Made by a program: the position numbers and the translations under genes. The notes beneath the pieces are model-generated. The model made no database searches, was not told the origin of the DNA, and saw nothing but the letters and a program-made list of their open reading frames with translations. A stretch of DNA of 64,000 bases from NCBI GenBank assembly GCA_036429605.1, contig JAVFKD010000016.1:992001-1056000 (forward strand), given 5' to 3'. Positions 1 through 12,228 of the stretch are shown piece by piece (the first letter of the stretch is position 1; every line of letters begins with the position of its first letter). The stretch is from Cladobotryum mycophilum (Eukaryota > Ascomycota > Sordariomycetes > Hypocreales > Hypocreaceae).

Positions 1-590
1 TTTGATTTTCGAATCGAGAAAACGCATGCCTAGCTACCCTCATGCTCTGAACCGAGTGACCATCAGAAAATCCAGCTTGGCATTGCAAACCATGTTCCCA
101 TCCGTTTGCTCCCCCGAACACTCCAGCCACCTTGCCCGTTTGCTTTTCCGTGTATGGCGCGAACCCGGGTTAAAATCACACCAGAGCTTCCCTTCTTCCC
201 GTCTGTGCCTGTCGTCAACCGTCAGGCTGAAGATGTCGTTGGCAGAGGTGTCACGCCAATCTTCAACCGTCCGCATTGCCGATGTAGTCGTACACGAAAT
301 CTCCCGAGCTCATCATAGCTCCTTTTATAATATAGGAAATAAAACGAAACAGACCAAGTAACATTGAGCCCCTTTTGCGCCGCAAAACAAAAGCAAGCCA
401 AGATAAACAAAATAATATCAACATATCTCTGTTCTCGAGAGGACAGGGCAAATCATATTTGTGGAATATGGCGCAAGTTTCAGAGAACCCGATGATTCCC
501 TTTAGGCTGCGGCCTCCACTGGCTCAGATGTGCTTGGAGCCTAGAGTAATGGTCAGATCTGTGATCCAAGATATGGGGGACGACGACCCA
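1..590. other. 3' flank of the PWWP gene, no supported gene
   Basis: This stretch lies downstream of the leftward PWWP gene and probably holds its 3' untranslated region. Short open frames exist on both strands, the best being a 78-codon leftward frame at 276-40. None has a recognisable domain or a clean exon structure. A gene continuing beyond the left edge cannot be excluded. Confidence 0.4.
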
Positions 591-2618
591 TCATACCATT
601 TCCTCATCCTCTTTCTCGTTTTCCTTTTCAGCACCCTCCTCCTCCTTTGGTGCTGATTCCTCAACCTTTGCCTTTGTATCCTCTGAGGTCTCTTCTGTCC
701 CTTTATCGGATTCTGTCTTGGCATCATCCTTGACACCGTTTGCACCGGCCGGCTTCTCCGCGGTATTGGCATCCGAGGTTCCATTGACACCATTAGCCGC
801 TGGCGCTGAACCGCCATCACTGGCAAGAAGCTTGTTCCACTTGTCTAAAAGGGACTGAGACCTCTTCTTAAAGTTGAATTCCTCCTCGCGGGGGACAGAA
901 TCCAGCTTCAAAATAGCCTTCAAAACTTTGTTAATCTTGGTGGCTCGGATAATGGAGACTTCAAGATCGTTGAAATTCTCCAGAAGAGTGATGAAGCCAG
1001 ACATTGATTCCATCTCATCTTCTCGAGGCTGCTGCTCTCTGGTCAAGAGACCCCTCTGCAGTTTATGGCGAAGATACAAAACTTCTTTCTATTGACTGGT
1101 TAGCAAAATGTACGTATGCATGGATTCGAGCTACAACTTGCCTCCTTGCGAGCGTGTCGCTCTTCTGGTGTCATCTTGACCTCCTTTGGAGCCTCTGATT
1201 TCTTTTCGCCGGCTTCCTTGCCCTTCTTGGCCTTGGCCTTTGTTGTCTTGGGTGCGGCTGCATCCTTGGATTTGGCTGTCGGTGTTCCGTTTGCTGCCTT
1301 TGGCGTAGATGACGTGTTAAGCTTGATCTTAGGCTTCTTGACAGACTCTGTTCGCTGAGGTGTCTGAATTGTGACTATTAGCAATCGCCAAGTGAAAGAG
1401 TTCGATTACAATACTTACGCTGATATCCTCATCGGCCTTTCGCTTTTTGGACTTGGACTTGGGCGGCTCCTCTGCTTCGGCCATTTCCACATCCTCATCC
1501 TCATCGCTGGCCTTGGCAGCCTTGCCCTTCTTGGGCTTTTTGGGAGTAGCAGCAGCCTCTTTTCTAGCCTCTTCCTGGGCAATCAGCTCCTCTTGGAAGC
1601 TCTGGAGGATCTCCTTGTAGTGATCAATCGAGTTTTGCTCGGTAGCCAACTCAAAGGCGGCCTTGAGATCCTTGCGCATTTTCTCGGTAATGGTATCCCT
1701 GGCCTTTTCGGCCGTCAATTCGGTGAGGGCGGTATTCGCGACCCAGCCACTGCATAGCCAATTAGTAAAAGCCACGACAGGGATATTCAGCTTGCATAAA
1801 CTTACAATTCGTTTGTATACAGGTACATAACAGGGAAACTCCTGTCATGCACGCGCTTACCGCCATCAGCGTAGGCTTCGGCATATGTACCATCAGGTCG
1901 TGCTGCGGAGACAGGGCGGCTGTTGATGAGTGCGTGAGGGAGCATGGATTCGTCACAGATAATGGCGGGCCAAGCAGGAAAACCCTTCAGTTTCACTAAG
2001 AAGTGGTCCCCGGGCTGGGCATCGATGTGAGTGAGTCGTGCCTTTGAGCCTTTTCTGTTCAGTGTCTTGCCCTTGGATTCTCCTGCTGCTGACTTTCTGC
2101 GGTTTTTGCTGCTCTTGGCTGCCGGTATCTCGACAGCAGCGACCGTCTCTGTTTCGCCCTCGGCGGGTGCTGTATCAACCGCGTCCTTCATCTCAGCGTC
2201 TTCGTCCGCATTGGCATTCTTCTCGCCCTCATCCGGTTTTTCAGACGCGACTTCGGCAGATTCTTCAGCGGGTTCAGACTCTTTGGTTTCTAATTCGAGA
2301 CAATTATTAGCGACGCTCCGGCGACTAGGTAGTTGAAAAAAAAACTCAGGTAAAACGGGGTCGTAGTAAACCCACGCGACATTGGCATGAGCATTGTAGT
2401 GTCCAATGTCGCGGACTACGCGATGCCCATGCGATGAAAGAAAAAAACTCACCCTCAGTTTCCTTAGTCTCTTCTTTAGAAGCTTCCTCTTCGGGCTTGT
2501 TGTCGTCCTTGGCAGTCAACTCGGCCTCGCCAGTGGCCTTGACTTCAGCAACAGAAGTTTCCTCTGTGCTCGCGATGGGCGCAGCAGCCTCAGACTTCTC
2601 GGGAGAGTTGTCTGCCAT
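591..2618 (-). CDS. PWWP-domain chromatin protein with a TFIIS-N/LEDGF-like C-terminal domain
   Basis: Five exons read 2618-2453, 2289-1806, 1749-1419, 1363-1142 and 1088-591, giving 566 residues. The N-terminal 140 residues are acidic and Ala/Glu-rich. A PWWP domain follows at about 147-240, starting at GDHFLVKLKGFPAWPA and continuing across the second splice junction. A charged, lysine-rich linker comes next. A helical region at about 395-475 (KEVLYLRHKLQRGLL...) resembles the TFIIS N-terminal/integrase-binding-domain fold of LEDGF-type proteins. The tail is acidic. PWWP domains read methylated histone H3K36 on transcribed chromatin, so a nuclear role in transcription or histone modification is likely; the exact complex is not visible. 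The last intron (1141-1089) has a GC donor, GCAAGT, and is confirmed because both flanking frames join exactly. The start is the first ATG in frame before the acidic leader. Confidence 0.87.
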
Positions 2619-3406
2619 GGTGAATGTGTTGGGTGGCGATGCGCAAGACCCAAATGGTGAGAAGCTATAGTAGGCTTTACGCGAACGGGCACGACTTAGG
2701 GTAAGAGCTTCAAGGCGACAATTCGGACGCGTTTCGATGCGTGTTTAGGCGTGTTCAATGGGGGCGCAAAACGTCTTGCGAGATGGAACTGGAGGTTGTC
2801 AAGATGAAATGCGCAGTTGATGGTCCCAGCTTCACCCGCGTTGTGCGAAGATGTGGGTGACGAAGGGAAAAACACTTGGAGCGGATAAGGCGACTACAGG
2901 AAACACGTCAAACGTCACAGAAATAGTCGTCACGTGACTCGAAGCATTAATTGGCAACTCAGTAAGCATGACAACACCGCGATTCACGAGCCCCGAGGCG
3001 AGACAATTGATCCTCGGCCAATGCCGTCTTGCCTCGTAATGGGTCTCCCCTTAATAACACCTCCCCTTCCATCCAAATTTTCACCATTTTGTGCGTTCAG
3101 GTCGCGGCCCAACTCTGCTACGGTACTCCAACACGAGCCTCCATCTTTGCCGCCTTAGTCTACCCAACCACGTACATTGCGCCTTGAATCCGTTGTTCCA
3201 CAGCCACTCGCCACCATAACTGCAGCTTTACCTAGATAACATCATTTAAAGAGTAGATCATCGTCATATGAGTTGCAGGGAACCGCCGCGTCGCGCAACC
3301 ATTCTGGTAAAATCACGTATTAAGATTCCATCCATAGCTTGGCATACTATACACAGCCGTCGCACGGCATTGATTTTTGAATACAGGAGAGATGGCGTGC
3401 CAGCTT
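2619..3406. other. Intergenic region between two leftward genes
   Basis: This holds the promoter and 5' untranslated region of the PWWP gene and the 3' end of brr2. No open frame with protein-like composition was seen on either strand. Confidence 0.5.
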
Positions 3407-6400
3407 CTACTCCTCATCTTCGTCCTCGTCGTCCTCGTCCACATCCATACTCTCAGCTGCAGTCACTGAAAATTCCCTCTCCTGGTCCACACCGACATAA
3501 CTATCGCTCATTAAGAACAACTTCAGGTTGTGCTCGCCTGGTGTGGGAATGGTGTACTCCAGGCGTACACTCAATTCACGACCGATTGTGACTCGTTTGA
3601 TGGCCAACAGGTTTCGGGTCTTGTCATCGCCAACAACCAGCCACCAGTTCTCCATCTTCTTGGTTGGATAGAACGGTGCATGTACCGTTGAATCGAGCTC
3701 ATCTTCCTCCTCAATATTGCGCGTAATCTTGATGTTCAGATACGCGGGTTCTCCAGCCCTAATTTCATCCTCCTCAACAACCTCGTGCTCAAGCTCCAAG
3801 TCGGGATATTTGTCGTTGGTGAAGTTTGCTGCCTGTGCCAACTGGTTCTGAGAGAGGCCTAAACGCTTGACCAAATTGTTGTACTCGGGGTTTTCGTCGG
3901 GGTTCATGCCTTCCATGAAGTCGAAGATGTCCTTGATTCTAAGAAAAAGTTAGTTACGTGACTTTTACAAGATGGCTACTCTGAAAACGTACCCGAAATC
4001 ATTTGCCACTTTCACCACCTCTGGCGTAAAGTGTGGAATCTGCTTAAGTGGACTATCTCTATCCCACATAGCTTGCACAACCATCTGTGACATCTCCATG
4101 GCATTAATGGCATTGAGGTGTCCATCGGATGATAGAATATCAACCATAGCGCTGAGAAGGCTGAGAACTCTAGAAAGCAGAATCTCCTGATCCTTGGCCA
4201 GATCGATCGGAAGCTGCATCCTGGAAAAGTGAGCTTGGAGAAGCACAAACGCCTTGTAGTGAGGCGAATCATGTGAAGGCTGAGCCATCTTTACTGGCAC
4301 ACGATCGTAAATGCGCCGTAACAAGTTGTCTTCATGACGCCGAACTTGAATCGACTCAAACTCTGTAGCGGATGTGACAATCTCCAGAATGCCCTTGAGC
4401 TTTGTACGAGCACTGAGTGAAAGGAGGAAGGTCTGCATCGTGATGTAAGAGATGTTGTAGTATGCAGCAATCATGGCCGCGTTCTGTGGTACAACAGATC
4501 CATCATCTTCGTCGAATTCGATAATCTTTGATTCGCCCAATTCACGCAACGTCGTTTCAACCAGATCGGACATGTAATTGCTGAGGCCTTCATGTGTTGT
4601 GCTTGTCAGGCTGTAGTAGCTGGGGTTTCCTAGAAGTCGGCGATAGAAGTATGTGAAAGTAGTCCAGTTGATCGCATCGTCACCAGATTCAATCATCTTA
4701 GTACTAATCTCAGTAACGAAAGCGTCGTGGAGATAGTTATGCAGGTGAGATTCCACGGGCAGAGCTTCGTTCAAGAACTTCTTGTAGTACTCGCGCTTTA
4801 CTTGCGGTAGCATGAGCACACCACGGCCACGGCCATCCTTGGAAGGTCGCAGTGCTTTGCCAAACATCTGAAGGACTTCGCTCAGAGGATAGTCGACGTA
4901 TCTGTGCTCGCGACCCTCGAAATGCTGAGTACCCATAACAATGACAAGGTGAGCAGTACTGGTCAGTTCCCAGCAGACGTCTCGCGACGCAACAAGGACC
5001 TGAATTGCTCCGTTATCATAGAGATGCTTTACAATGCGCTTATCATTCTGGCTAAGTGCTTCGTGATAGTATCCAATACCATGAGAAAGCGCCTCGGCGA
5101 GTGCTTCTTCGTGGATACGGTCAAGCAGAGGTTTCATTTGCTCAACTTCAGCATGAAGGAAGCGATCTTCGTCATCGTCCACGACACAAGCCGCAAGCAG
5201 ATCACGGGCAGTTCCTCTTGTCTGCTTCCTGCTGGGTACAAAAATCATCGCTGGCTTGTCTGCGGACATCTGTGTGATGGCCAGATAAGCGGGTTTAGCC
5301 ATAGCGAGCATTAGTGATGGGTAATGAGGGATTGAGAAAGATTGGATATGCAATTCGAGAGGCACCGGTCGGACGTGGGGGCTGAAGTTGTAAATGTCGT
5401 GCTTTTTAGCATCGATCCACTCCCCAATATCGCGAGCGTTGGCCAAGGAAACACTCAGAGCCACAATTCTCATGGGCAGTTCTGTCTGAGTGCGAATGTA
5501 GTGCATTCGAGAAACGATGATTTCGTAGACGTAGCCTTGATAACCACCCAGAAGATGGACATCATCAGCAATGAATAGTTCCACGCTTTGAACGTTCTTC
5601 CTCCGCTTCCACTGCCTGGACAGAACGTCCCACTGAGATGGGGTGGCAAGAATCAGGTCGCCTTGTTCCAGGAGCTTGAGATCGGCGGCAGTCTCACCAG
5701 TCAACTTCACGATTTCCTTCCCGCCATTCAAGCGACCGAGTCTCTTTTGCCAGTCTTGGAGGCGCGCGTCAACGAGCTCCTGGAATGGGGCGATGTAAAC
5801 AGCCCGACCGGACTCGCTTTGTGTCCAGTGTCGTAGCAATGCGAACTCGGCACACACGGTCTTGCCGCTTCCAGTTGGAGCTCCAACAAAGACATTTTGT
5901 TCAGTCTTGTACAGCGAGTTAAAGGTCTGTGTCTGAATTTTGTTGAACTGCTTCCAATCGGGATACAGATCAACATAGCTCTGTACCTTGAGGGCAGAGA
6001 CCGGAAGGGGCTGGAGATCGAGAAGTTCGGTGTGAGGAGGGAACTTCTCTGGGAGAATAAGTTTATGGAAGGGAACAGCAAGCCTTGTTTCAGCATGCAT
6101 CCATCGATCCGAGACTACCGTCACAAAATAGTTGGGTGGCATGGGGTCGGTAATGGGAACTGTAAAGTCAACAATATGTTCGTTTGACTCTGATTCGGCG
6201 TAGTCCTTGCGAAGGAGGAAGGTGTCATGATGTAAAATATCTTCACCATCACAGTCCTCGACAATGATCCAGAAACTCTCCGCTGCGCCGTGTATGCTGT
6301 CATCCCACTCAAAGTTCGGTGTGATACTCAGCTCTACCTTGATCATCGACCTTGTCATGGGCTGAACCTGAGCCTGAACATCCACCCTGGGGAATTTGGA

Positions 6401-9400
6401 AACAAGCCCACAAACCGTGCGACCAGCCTTGGGCATTCCGAGGAGCTCGCCCATTCGAAGAGGATCGAGGTCAAAGTAGCTACTCCATGAGACATCAATT
6501 CTCTCGGCCTTTTGCACAATATCTCGAGGACAAGAAGGGAATTGTCTCAGCGGAGACATGGTTGGCCACATTCGCTTCTCAGCCATCTTGCACAAATCGA
6601 GAGCCGTCTTAGCAACAGTGGACCAGCCCTTCTTGAGAGCAATTTCAAAAATAGCTCGCAAGATTCGACCAGCACTTTGTGTGACATATACCATATCCGC
6701 CATGAGAGCCAGACCATCGAGCTTCAGGCGGGAGATGTATGCTTGAAGAAGAACATTTATTTTAGCATGAGGTTCTTCGATGCTCTCCTTGACCGGGATG
6801 GGCACTCGGCCTAGCAGTTTTGCCAGTTCGAGCTTTTCGTCCTGTCTCACGGGGATGTACTTGAACTCGGCACTGAGAGCGAAAACTCTAAAGAGCTCGA
6901 TTGTGTTGATGGATGGCTGAATGAGGTTATTGTAGGTGTCCATGGACGAGGCAGTGATGTAGTAGTGAGAAGCAATACGCCCAAGTTCGGTTGATTGTAT
7001 CTTTCCAGTCTTCTCATCATACTTGATAAGATTGGATTTCCTCAGAGACATTGCTGCAGAGTGTATGAGATCGACACGCTTCTGCTCGAGAGCGTCATCA
7101 TCTTCGTATTCAGCACCGACCTGATACAATCCAGGAGATCGAAGCATTCGTACAAAGAGGTATGTGTAGCCGAGCCACTCAACACCTTCATCACGAGTTC
7201 GAACGTTACCCAGCACAACTTCAGCGTTGAGATTATCAACCAGCTTGCTAACAAGCTGACTTTCGATAGGTAACTGTTGGTTGAGAAGCGATAGGTAATA
7301 TTGTATTTCGCTCTGAGTCGTAATGATGATGCCTTCACCATAGGTATCGAACTGAGGTCGACCCGCACGACCAAGCATTTGAAGTACATCTTGAGGGCTC
7401 AACTCAACCCAGCTACCCTTCTCTGGAGAGTATACCTGCGTACCCTTAATGATGACAGTGTGGGCAGGCAAGTTAACACCCCAAGCAAGCGTGGCGGTAC
7501 AAACAAGGACTTGAATGGCACCTCTGGCAAAGAGATCCTCCACATCAGTTCTGTCTATTCTGTTCATGCCTGCATGATGGATACCGAAGCCATAAGGAAG
7601 CAGATCCTTGAGATCCTGATCAGTTGCTTGGCTTCCGGCCTCATTCAAAACTTCTCTGCTACCAGCATCATGTCGAAGAATCTGATTGATTGTGTCCAAC
7701 TCCAAAGCCTTGTCGCGAATATATCGGGCTGTCTTGGCAGTTTCCTTTCGCGAGTGAACAAAGATGAGCATCTGGTTTCGGTTTGTGCCGACATGTTCAA
7801 TAACCTTGTTGTATGTCACATCGTTCATGGTTTTCAGCTGCTTAATAGCCTTGCGGTCTGTAACACCAATGAACTCTTGGCGCAAGGGACAGGGTCGGAA
7901 AGTACCATCAAAATGAAACAGGGCTTTCTTGGTGTCCACCCGCAAGAAGCTTGCTACATCTCGGTAGTTTGGAAGGGTAGCGGACAAACCAACGATTCGC
8001 ACAGGTTCACCAGTCTGCTCGGTTTTCCTGATTGTTCTACTAACAATGCTCTCAAGCACCGGTCCACGATCATCATGAAGCAGATGAATTTCGTCAATGA
8101 TAATCAGACGCACAAGATTAGTATATGTGAGGTCGGTGGCCTTGCGGGTGATGACGTCCCATTTTTCCGGCGTGGTTACGATGATCTGAGTTTCAGAGAT
8201 TTGCTGCTTAGTGAGTTGACGATCACCAGTCAATTCATTAACTTTGATACCGTAAGGCTCAAGACGTTTCCCAAAGTTACCAACTTGCTCCTGGACCAGA
8301 GCCTTCAAAGGCGCAATGTAGACAATCTTGAAAGCGTCGAGATCAATCTCGCCTGTTTCTGGGTTGCGGTTCTTGCCGATCTCCCGCAGAATGGTCAACA
8401 TGGCCACATTAGTTTTACCACTACCAGTCGGAGCACAAACAAGCATGTTCCCATCATCCTCAAATGCTGTCGGGTAACACTTGGACTGAATCTTGTTCAA
8501 CGCCTTGGCGGTACTAAATGGGAGACGAGACCATTCAGGCATGTCGCCGATGGGAATAGAAACATCATCGGGGTCGTTGCGCTTCTTGGGAGGAGGCACA
8601 TGAATTTCTTCATAACCCTTGAAGCTTCTCTTCGTAGACCCTTCGGGAAGTCTGACTTTTGGATTTGTCATTAAATGATTTCCTTGGTCAAACACCAGAT
8701 TGTCCAAGTTAATGAGCCGTTTGGGCTGGAGACCACCAACTAGTTGACCCTCCGCTCGCCCTGCCTTTGGAGCCTCGTTGAGGGATGCTGGAACGTCGAT
8801 ATCCATCTTGATATCCACCTTTCGCTTCTTCTCATCGTCCGTAGCGGCCTTTCCTCGAAGCTCATTAAGAATCCCCTGCAGGCCTTCCGAAGCCATCTCT
8901 CTCTCGACATTTTCACGCTGTTCCGGATTCTCCGCCCGAGCAAGTTTGGTAAGCCAGTAAACCTTTTCTCTGTTCTCAACGAGCTTCTGTACCAGCTCAT
9001 GATGTTCAAAGTCAAAAAGCTCCATCAGATCATTTTCAATCTCACGGAGCGTTTTATCCTCGCCATCAGCTTCGTCAGATTCTCCCGAAAGAATACGAAG
9101 TGCGTCTTTGGTCTTATCGGTCTGCTCATGGGCGTCGGGATATAGGGCACCAATTTGCCGTTGCAGCCAAAAGGCATCTACATCTCTGGCGGGTATTGAA
9201 GTCTTCTCTTTTTCTTTGGTCTTGTCTCCAGCAGGTGTCGCGTCAAGGAGGATTCCGCCATCTTCTCCAACGACCTCCTCCTCTCCCTCTGCGGCCTCTT
9301 CATTTCCATCTTCATCCTCGTCTTCGGAGGATTCGTCCCGTACTTCGTTTACAATACCACCTTCCTCGTCTTCGTCTTCGTCAAAAGCGACAGCAACACC

Positions 9401-10051
9401 CTGTCGCTCGTCGATTTCTGCATCGTCGCCATTGTCATCCCCCATATTGACATCCTCGTCATCATCTTGGGCATCGTAGTCCGTAATCTTCTTTCCCAGG
9501 TTTACCAGCTCATTAAATTGCTTGGGGCTCAAGGTGGCACCAAGAATCTCGTCAATCTCCTTCTTTTTATCCAGATCCTTCATATCATCGTCTTTTAGAT
9601 ATTCTAGCGCAGCATCTGCAGCACTGCGCACAACCTCGTGGGGAACATCACCCAAGTTATTGGCGACAATAGTCAGAATGAGGTCGAATGTCACCCGTGT
9701 AGCTGCCGTTCGGGGTCGATAGGTGATACCTTCGATTAAGGCATCATTCGCGCCGAGAACACCGGTCTGGGCATCTTTTCGTTTCCGCTGTTCTCGTAAT
9801 AGGACGTCCTGACCATCCTGGAAGTTTCCTCTCTCAATATCGGGGAGACCAGGTTGTTTCTTTTGTTTAGGTGCCACGTCGCGAGCGACTCTGGAACCCA
9901 TGTTCTTGATACTCAGGCGCCCAGCAAGGGATTCGGGATCGCCCGTGGCCTCATCAGTTCGTCGCGTGACAAACCGACGGTCCGCCTGGAGAACCAGGTT
10001 GGACATGGCCGAGTACTTGTATTGGGAGACATCGCGGTGAGGGTCTGACAT
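3407..10051 (-). CDS. brr2: U5 snRNP RNA helicase Brr2 (tandem Ski2-like cassettes)
   Basis: Two exons, 10051-3993 and 3938-3407, encode 2196 residues, close to yeast (2163) and human (2136) Brr2. Brr2 unwinds U4/U6 snRNA to activate the spliceosome. An acidic N-terminal region (about 190-270) precedes the first helicase cassette, which has all key motifs: APTGSGKT at 540-547, DEIH at 653-656 and SATLPN at 690-695. A winged-helix and Sec63-type unit follows. The second cassette begins near 1380 and keeps a P-loop (GAPTGSGKT), but has DDVH in place of DExH and SVSLAN in place of SATLPN. It is the degenerate, regulatory cassette known in this family. A second Sec63-like unit ends in an acidic tail (DVDEDDEDEDEE). 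The single intron is 54 bases and sits near the 3' end. The start is shared with a 462-base divergent promoter facing the 518-residue gene. Confidence 0.97.
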
Positions 10052-10513
10052 GTTTGCGGTTTGTGGTTGTTTTCTTGAAGCTATAGTGAAGGAGAACAGT
10101 CGATGTTCTCGACGAAAAGCTCGGGGAGCTTGGCCACTACTTCACCATGTGTTGTCCACCCAATCCAGCGATTCAATTCGAGGCTCTAGTTGGCTGCCTG
10201 TACGGCTGAGCTGCGTATTATCGGTGAATTGGCTTGAATCTGGATGTTTGAAGATGGTTTACACCTTACAATACAAATTTCAGTAGCAGCCGTGCTGCCT
10301 TGAACGCGCTAATCGCGTAAGGCTAGCTTCATGCGCCACATGATAAAAAACGCCACCCGCCACTTGCTGCCACACTGTGGAGATCGCTTCTCCTGTTGTT
10401 TACTTGCAAGGCTTCATTGGGCATACAGACGGAATACAATCCGTATTAGAGAACGTTCGCTTCTCGCATTAATCTCATTCAAATAGCATTTTCTTAAAAA
10501 TGAATTTTCAAAT
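10052..10513. promoter_or_regulatory. Divergent promoter region between brr2 and the 518-residue gene
   Basis: These 462 bases separate two oppositely directed start codons and so must contain both promoters. I see no clear TATA box or named operator. The segment just before 10514 is A/T-rich, as is common for fungal leaders. Confidence 0.5.
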
Positions 10514-12070
10514 ATGGCCGAAACGTCTGAAACTATAAAGCGGTTCAGGAATGGACTAGAGCTATACATCAAACCTCGAGAACAAGTCAACTACATCAGG
10601 CGCGTGTTAGCACTTCACCTGGGCACTTGTTCTGGTCATGATGGCCCAATTCGGCACCCGCTGTCTTTGGCCGACAGCTCGCGAGATGTGAATGTTCCCT
10701 CAGACATGACTGGCACGTTTAGGGAATATTTTGACGCTCTGCAAGCCAATATCATTGCACGCCGTCAACTGGACGAGATGCTACGGAGCAATGCTACGGA
10801 ATCTGTCGAGCCACCAAAACAAAACACGGCTGGTGCTGAACTTTTAGAGGAGCGTATTTGTCTTCTCAAGTGGCATCAGAAGCTGGAAAGCCTCCATGCA
10901 GTCCGGCAATCACTAGACTCTCTCATGGAGAAGCCTGCCGCTACGCCTGAGTTCCTGGATACAAAACAAATCTTCCAAGGGACTCCCCAGCCCCCCGACG
11001 TACCTAATGAAATAATGGATGGTCTTGTTGAGGAGAATGCAGACCCCCGATCAGATCTAACAGATCGAATTCAACAACTGGAGAAGACCGTCTTGCGAGC
11101 CAAGCTGCTGTCGAAGCAAGAGGAGCAGGCACTTCGTGATGCCAAAGCTCGATGCAAAACCAAGCACGAAATTGTCAGTAACGGTGCCAGGTTTGAGGCT
11201 CTGACTGCCACGCGCAATGAGCTCATAGGCTGGATTGAGACGGAGTTGGGCAAGGCGGCGCCGGGAGAGGTCGGCAGAAGTCATGGTCTTGGCCCTGACA
11301 GACATATACCAAAGGACGGCTCTCCAACACTTTCAGCACGACTCGAGGAGATTAGCAGAAAGTATACCAAATATGTTTCGTCCAGAAAGGTCCTCCTCCA
11401 GCAGGGCGCTCAAAAATCCCAGCCAGCATTACTGGCTCCTGCTCATTTCTCAATCTCCACAACCAGCGACAAGCCCCCGGCTCCTATACCAACAAACTTC
11501 CTTCTTACACAATACTTGAACACACTCATTACCATCTCCGCGAAGCAAAAGGCAATGGTCGGCCAAAAAGCGTTCATAACCTCGACGTTGGGCAAGGAAG
11601 GTCATGAGGTTTGCCAGATGTTGGGCCATCTAGGAGAAGAGAGTCACTTGTTGCCACTGTACCCCATGAAGGACTCGCTACGACGACGATCCGGTATTCA
11701 GCATGAGATAGCGATGAGATCATCAGAGCAACCGGATATATCAGAACGAATTAAACCATGGGTGTTTGCTACGTATTCAGCCAAGATGGCTACCCTGGAA
11801 TCAGTCGCAGAAACTGTTGAAGGTGGACAGGTTGCGTTGGAGAATTCCATGAGCATTCTCCAAGACATTGACGTACTGCTCGGCCGTGATGAGGATTTGG
11901 ATGACGAGACAAGCGCTACTGAAGAGCCGTCAGAGGATGGGTGGCCGGAGACGAGGACGAATAAACTTGCTTCTAGGCGGTCGACAGAGAAGAAGCAGAA
12001 GAATTCGCAAAAGGAGAATGATGTCTGGTCTAGATTGCATGGAAACCTCGGCCTTCTTGGTCAAGGGTGA
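10514..12070 (+). CDS. Uncharacterised coiled-coil protein, 518 residues
   Basis: A single uninterrupted exon. I do not recognise the family. Several stretches look like coiled coil, notably about 178-210 (LTDRIQQLEKTVLRAKLLSK, then EEQALRDAKARC). Residues around 335-380 (NFLLTQYLNTLITISAKQKA onward) look like a conserved helical block. The C-terminal 70 residues are acidic, then basic and probably disordered. There is no signal peptide or membrane span. It is divergent from brr2 and convergent with rfc2, with only 158 bases between the stop codons. The composition, helical with a charged tail, would suit a structural subunit of a nuclear or microtubule-associated complex, but that is a guess from shape alone. 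The ATG at 10514 is the first in the frame. Confidence 0.85.
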   Translation: MAETSETIKRFRNGLELYIKPREQVNYIRRVLALHLGTCSGHDGPIRHPLSLADSSRDVNVPSDMTGTFREYFDALQANIIARRQLDEMLRSNATESVEPPKQNTAGAELLEERICLLKWHQKLESLHAVRQSLDSLMEKPAATPEFLDTKQIFQGTPQPPDVPNEIMDGLVEENADPRSDLTDRIQQLEKTVLRAKLLSKQEEQALRDAKARCKTKHEIVSNGARFEALTATRNELIGWIETELGKAAPGEVGRSHGLGPDRHIPKDGSPTLSARLEEISRKYTKYVSSRKVLLQQGAQKSQPALLAPAHFSISTTSDKPPAPIPTNFLLTQYLNTLITISAKQKAMVGQKAFITSTLGKEGHEVCQMLGHLGEESHLLPLYPMKDSLRRRSGIQHEIAMRSSEQPDISERIKPWVFATYSAKMATLESVAETVEGGQVALENSMSILQDIDVLLGRDEDLDDETSATEEPSEDGWPETRTNKLASRRSTEKKQKNSQKENDVWSRLHGNLGLLGQG

Positions 12071-12228
12071 TGATTTCAATACCCCTAATGAATTACTATG
12101 ATGTCTTTCTTTTACCTCTTAATTTTACATCCCTTCACATTCTTTTCTCCATTTAATCCCAACGCCTTTTAGATAATGAAGATGTAGCCGAACTCCGAAT
12201 CCTGATGAAGCCATAGGTTTGCAAATGC

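Noticed and set aside
40..318. Leftward open frames near the left edge (MRTVEDWRDTSAND... and MMSSGDFVYDYIG...)
   Set aside because: They have no recognisable domain, no consistent splice sites joining them, and may be 3' flanking sequence. They could be a fragment of a gene outside the window, but the evidence is too weak.
7301..8674. 457-codon rightward frame inside brr2
   Set aside because: It lies antisense to the highly conserved first helicase cassette and its length follows from that gene's codon bias; it shows no domain of its own.
8400..10048. Possible split of brr2 into two genes
   Set aside because: A single 2028-codon frame with one 3' intron spans the whole Brr2 domain order, so one gene is sufficient.
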